NCBI GenBank assembly: GCA_030624695.1
Contig: JAUXJP010000060.1
Location: 1 to 6,352, forward strand
Direction: 5' to 3'
DNA from: Candidatus Dadabacteria bacterium
Lineage (GTDB): Bacteria; Desulfobacterota_D; UBA1144; Nemesobacterales; JAJCZQ01
Length of the DNA stretch: 6,352 nucleotides
Part shown: positions 5,727 through 6,352 of the stretch, one piece after another
How positions within the stretch are numbered: the stretch's first letter is position 1
Layout: each line of letters starts with the position of its first letter
Translations under genes and position numbers: made by a program
The notes under the pieces: generated by a model
Seen by the model: only the letters and a program-made list of their open reading frames with translations
The model's database searches: none
Told to the model about the DNA's origin: nothing

Positions 5727-6352
5727 TTATTCAATATTTTCTTTATCCGGTTGTCTAGGAAGGCCTATAAATATCCATATAATGAGGATTGATAATGAAA
5801 TAATCAGGGGAAGATCAATATTTATACTATAAAGAAAACCAGACAGCATACCGCCGAATGATGCCCCAAGAAAATTAGCAAGGTTGTAAACACCTGATGA
5901 TATCCCCCTGTTTTCACTGGAAATTCTTTGGGTAAGGAATGCAGGCATAATTGACTGAAATATCGTATGTCCCAGAAAAAACAGGATGCCGGTAGCTATT
6001 AGAACAACCCTTCCTTTATTACCGATAAAATAAACAATAAAACCCAATATAAGAAATAAGAATCCTATCTTAATAGTTCTTTTTAACTGGTTGTTTTTTT
6101 CAGAATGCTTAATGTAGGGGTAAGTAATAAGGCCGCTCGGCAGAATAATTATTAGGTAGATCAACCAGAAATTAGATGTGGAAAAATCAAGGCTGGTCCA
6201 GCTTAAGGGATAAATAAAAAGGAACAAATTTAGTACAAATGAAAGAATAAAAGCTGCAATAAGTAAAAGTTTAATGTCCCAGTTGGAAATAATATCCAGG
6301 ATCTTCTTAGCACTTTGGGGCTGCGTATCTTCTTTTTTAATAACAGGGAAAA
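5727..6352 (-). CDS. MFS exporter, YajR-like, C-terminal half (5' end beyond window)
   Basis: The frame is open from the right edge to TAA at 5727-5729, giving 207 residues; the true start is outside, so the internal TTG at 6227 should not be used. The fragment opens with a hydrophilic stretch (KKEDTQPQSAKK), matching the central cytoplasmic loop of MFS proteins. Six membrane segments follow: IKLLLIAAFILSFVL, FWLIYLIIILPSGLI, GFLFLILGFIVYF, VVLIATGILFFLGH, YNLANFLGASFGGMLSG and LPLIISLSILIIWIFIGL, i.e. helices 7-12. The SSENRGISSGVYNLANFLGASFGG stretch, split here as helix 10-11 loop plus helix 11, is typical of drug-efflux-type MFS members including YajR. It would act in the inner membrane as a proton-coupled transporter; the substrate is unknown. 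It is the first visible gene of the block containing the SRPBCC pseudogene and the 418-residue protein. Confidence 0.87.
   Translation of the reverse strand, partial: FPVIKKEDTQPQSAKKILDIISNWDIKLLLIAAFILSFVLNLFLFIYPLSWTSLDFSTSNFWLIYLIIILPSGLITYPYIKHSEKNNQLKRTIKIGFLFLILGFIVYFIGNKGRVVLIATGILFFLGHTIFQSIMPAFLTQRISSENRGISSGVYNLANFLGASFGGMLSGFLYSINIDLPLIISLSILIIWIFIGLPRQPDKENIE

Noticed and set aside
5593..5832. 79-codon plus-strand ORF
   Set aside because: It overlaps antisense both the start of the SRPBCC pseudogene and the end of the MFS gene; its sequence looks like a shadow.

Overview
The window is AT-rich bacterial chromosomal DNA carrying five recognisable intact or edge-truncated protein genes, one less familiar gene and one broken gene. 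The genes are ordinary bacterial ones: an EF-G-like GTPase, menaquinone methyltransferase, methylenetetrahydrofolate reductase and an MFS exporter. A menG homologue suggests a quinone-respiring ancestry, and metF indicates folate-dependent one-carbon metabolism. The lineage cannot be fixed from the sequence alone. Most starts lack a clear Shine-Dalgarno sequence; the EF-G-like gene is the exception. I saw no tRNA, rRNA, CRISPR array, insertion sequence or phage gene.

Layout: positions 1-1035 (minus) hold the N-terminal 345 codons of an EF-G-like translational GTPase that runs off the left edge, with a good promoter and ribosome binding site. A 171-base AT-rich divergent intergenic region separates it from a plus-strand secreted GH113-type glycoside hydrolase (1207-2238). 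That gene converges, with two bases between stop codons, on menG/ubiE (2241-2918, minus). menG lies 16 bases downstream of metF (2935-3822, minus), so the two probably form an operon. A TTGACA -35 element and a 17-base palindrome lie upstream of metF.

The right third is a second minus-strand block. It starts with the C-terminal six-helix half of a YajR-like MFS transporter (5727-6352, truncated by the right edge). Next is a decayed SRPBCC-fold gene (5206-5675), disrupted by one in-frame TAA and one single-base frameshift. Last is a 418-residue protein of uncertain function (3935-5191). The approximately 535-base stretch that looks empty between the last two intact genes is almost entirely this pseudogene.

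The most notable points are the SRPBCC pseudogene, whose frameshift lies in or beside the loop of an 11-base perfect inverted repeat; the 418-residue protein with its conserved N-terminal and C-terminal blocks; and a one-base offset near the start of the glycoside hydrolase. I found no convincing new multi-gene system.
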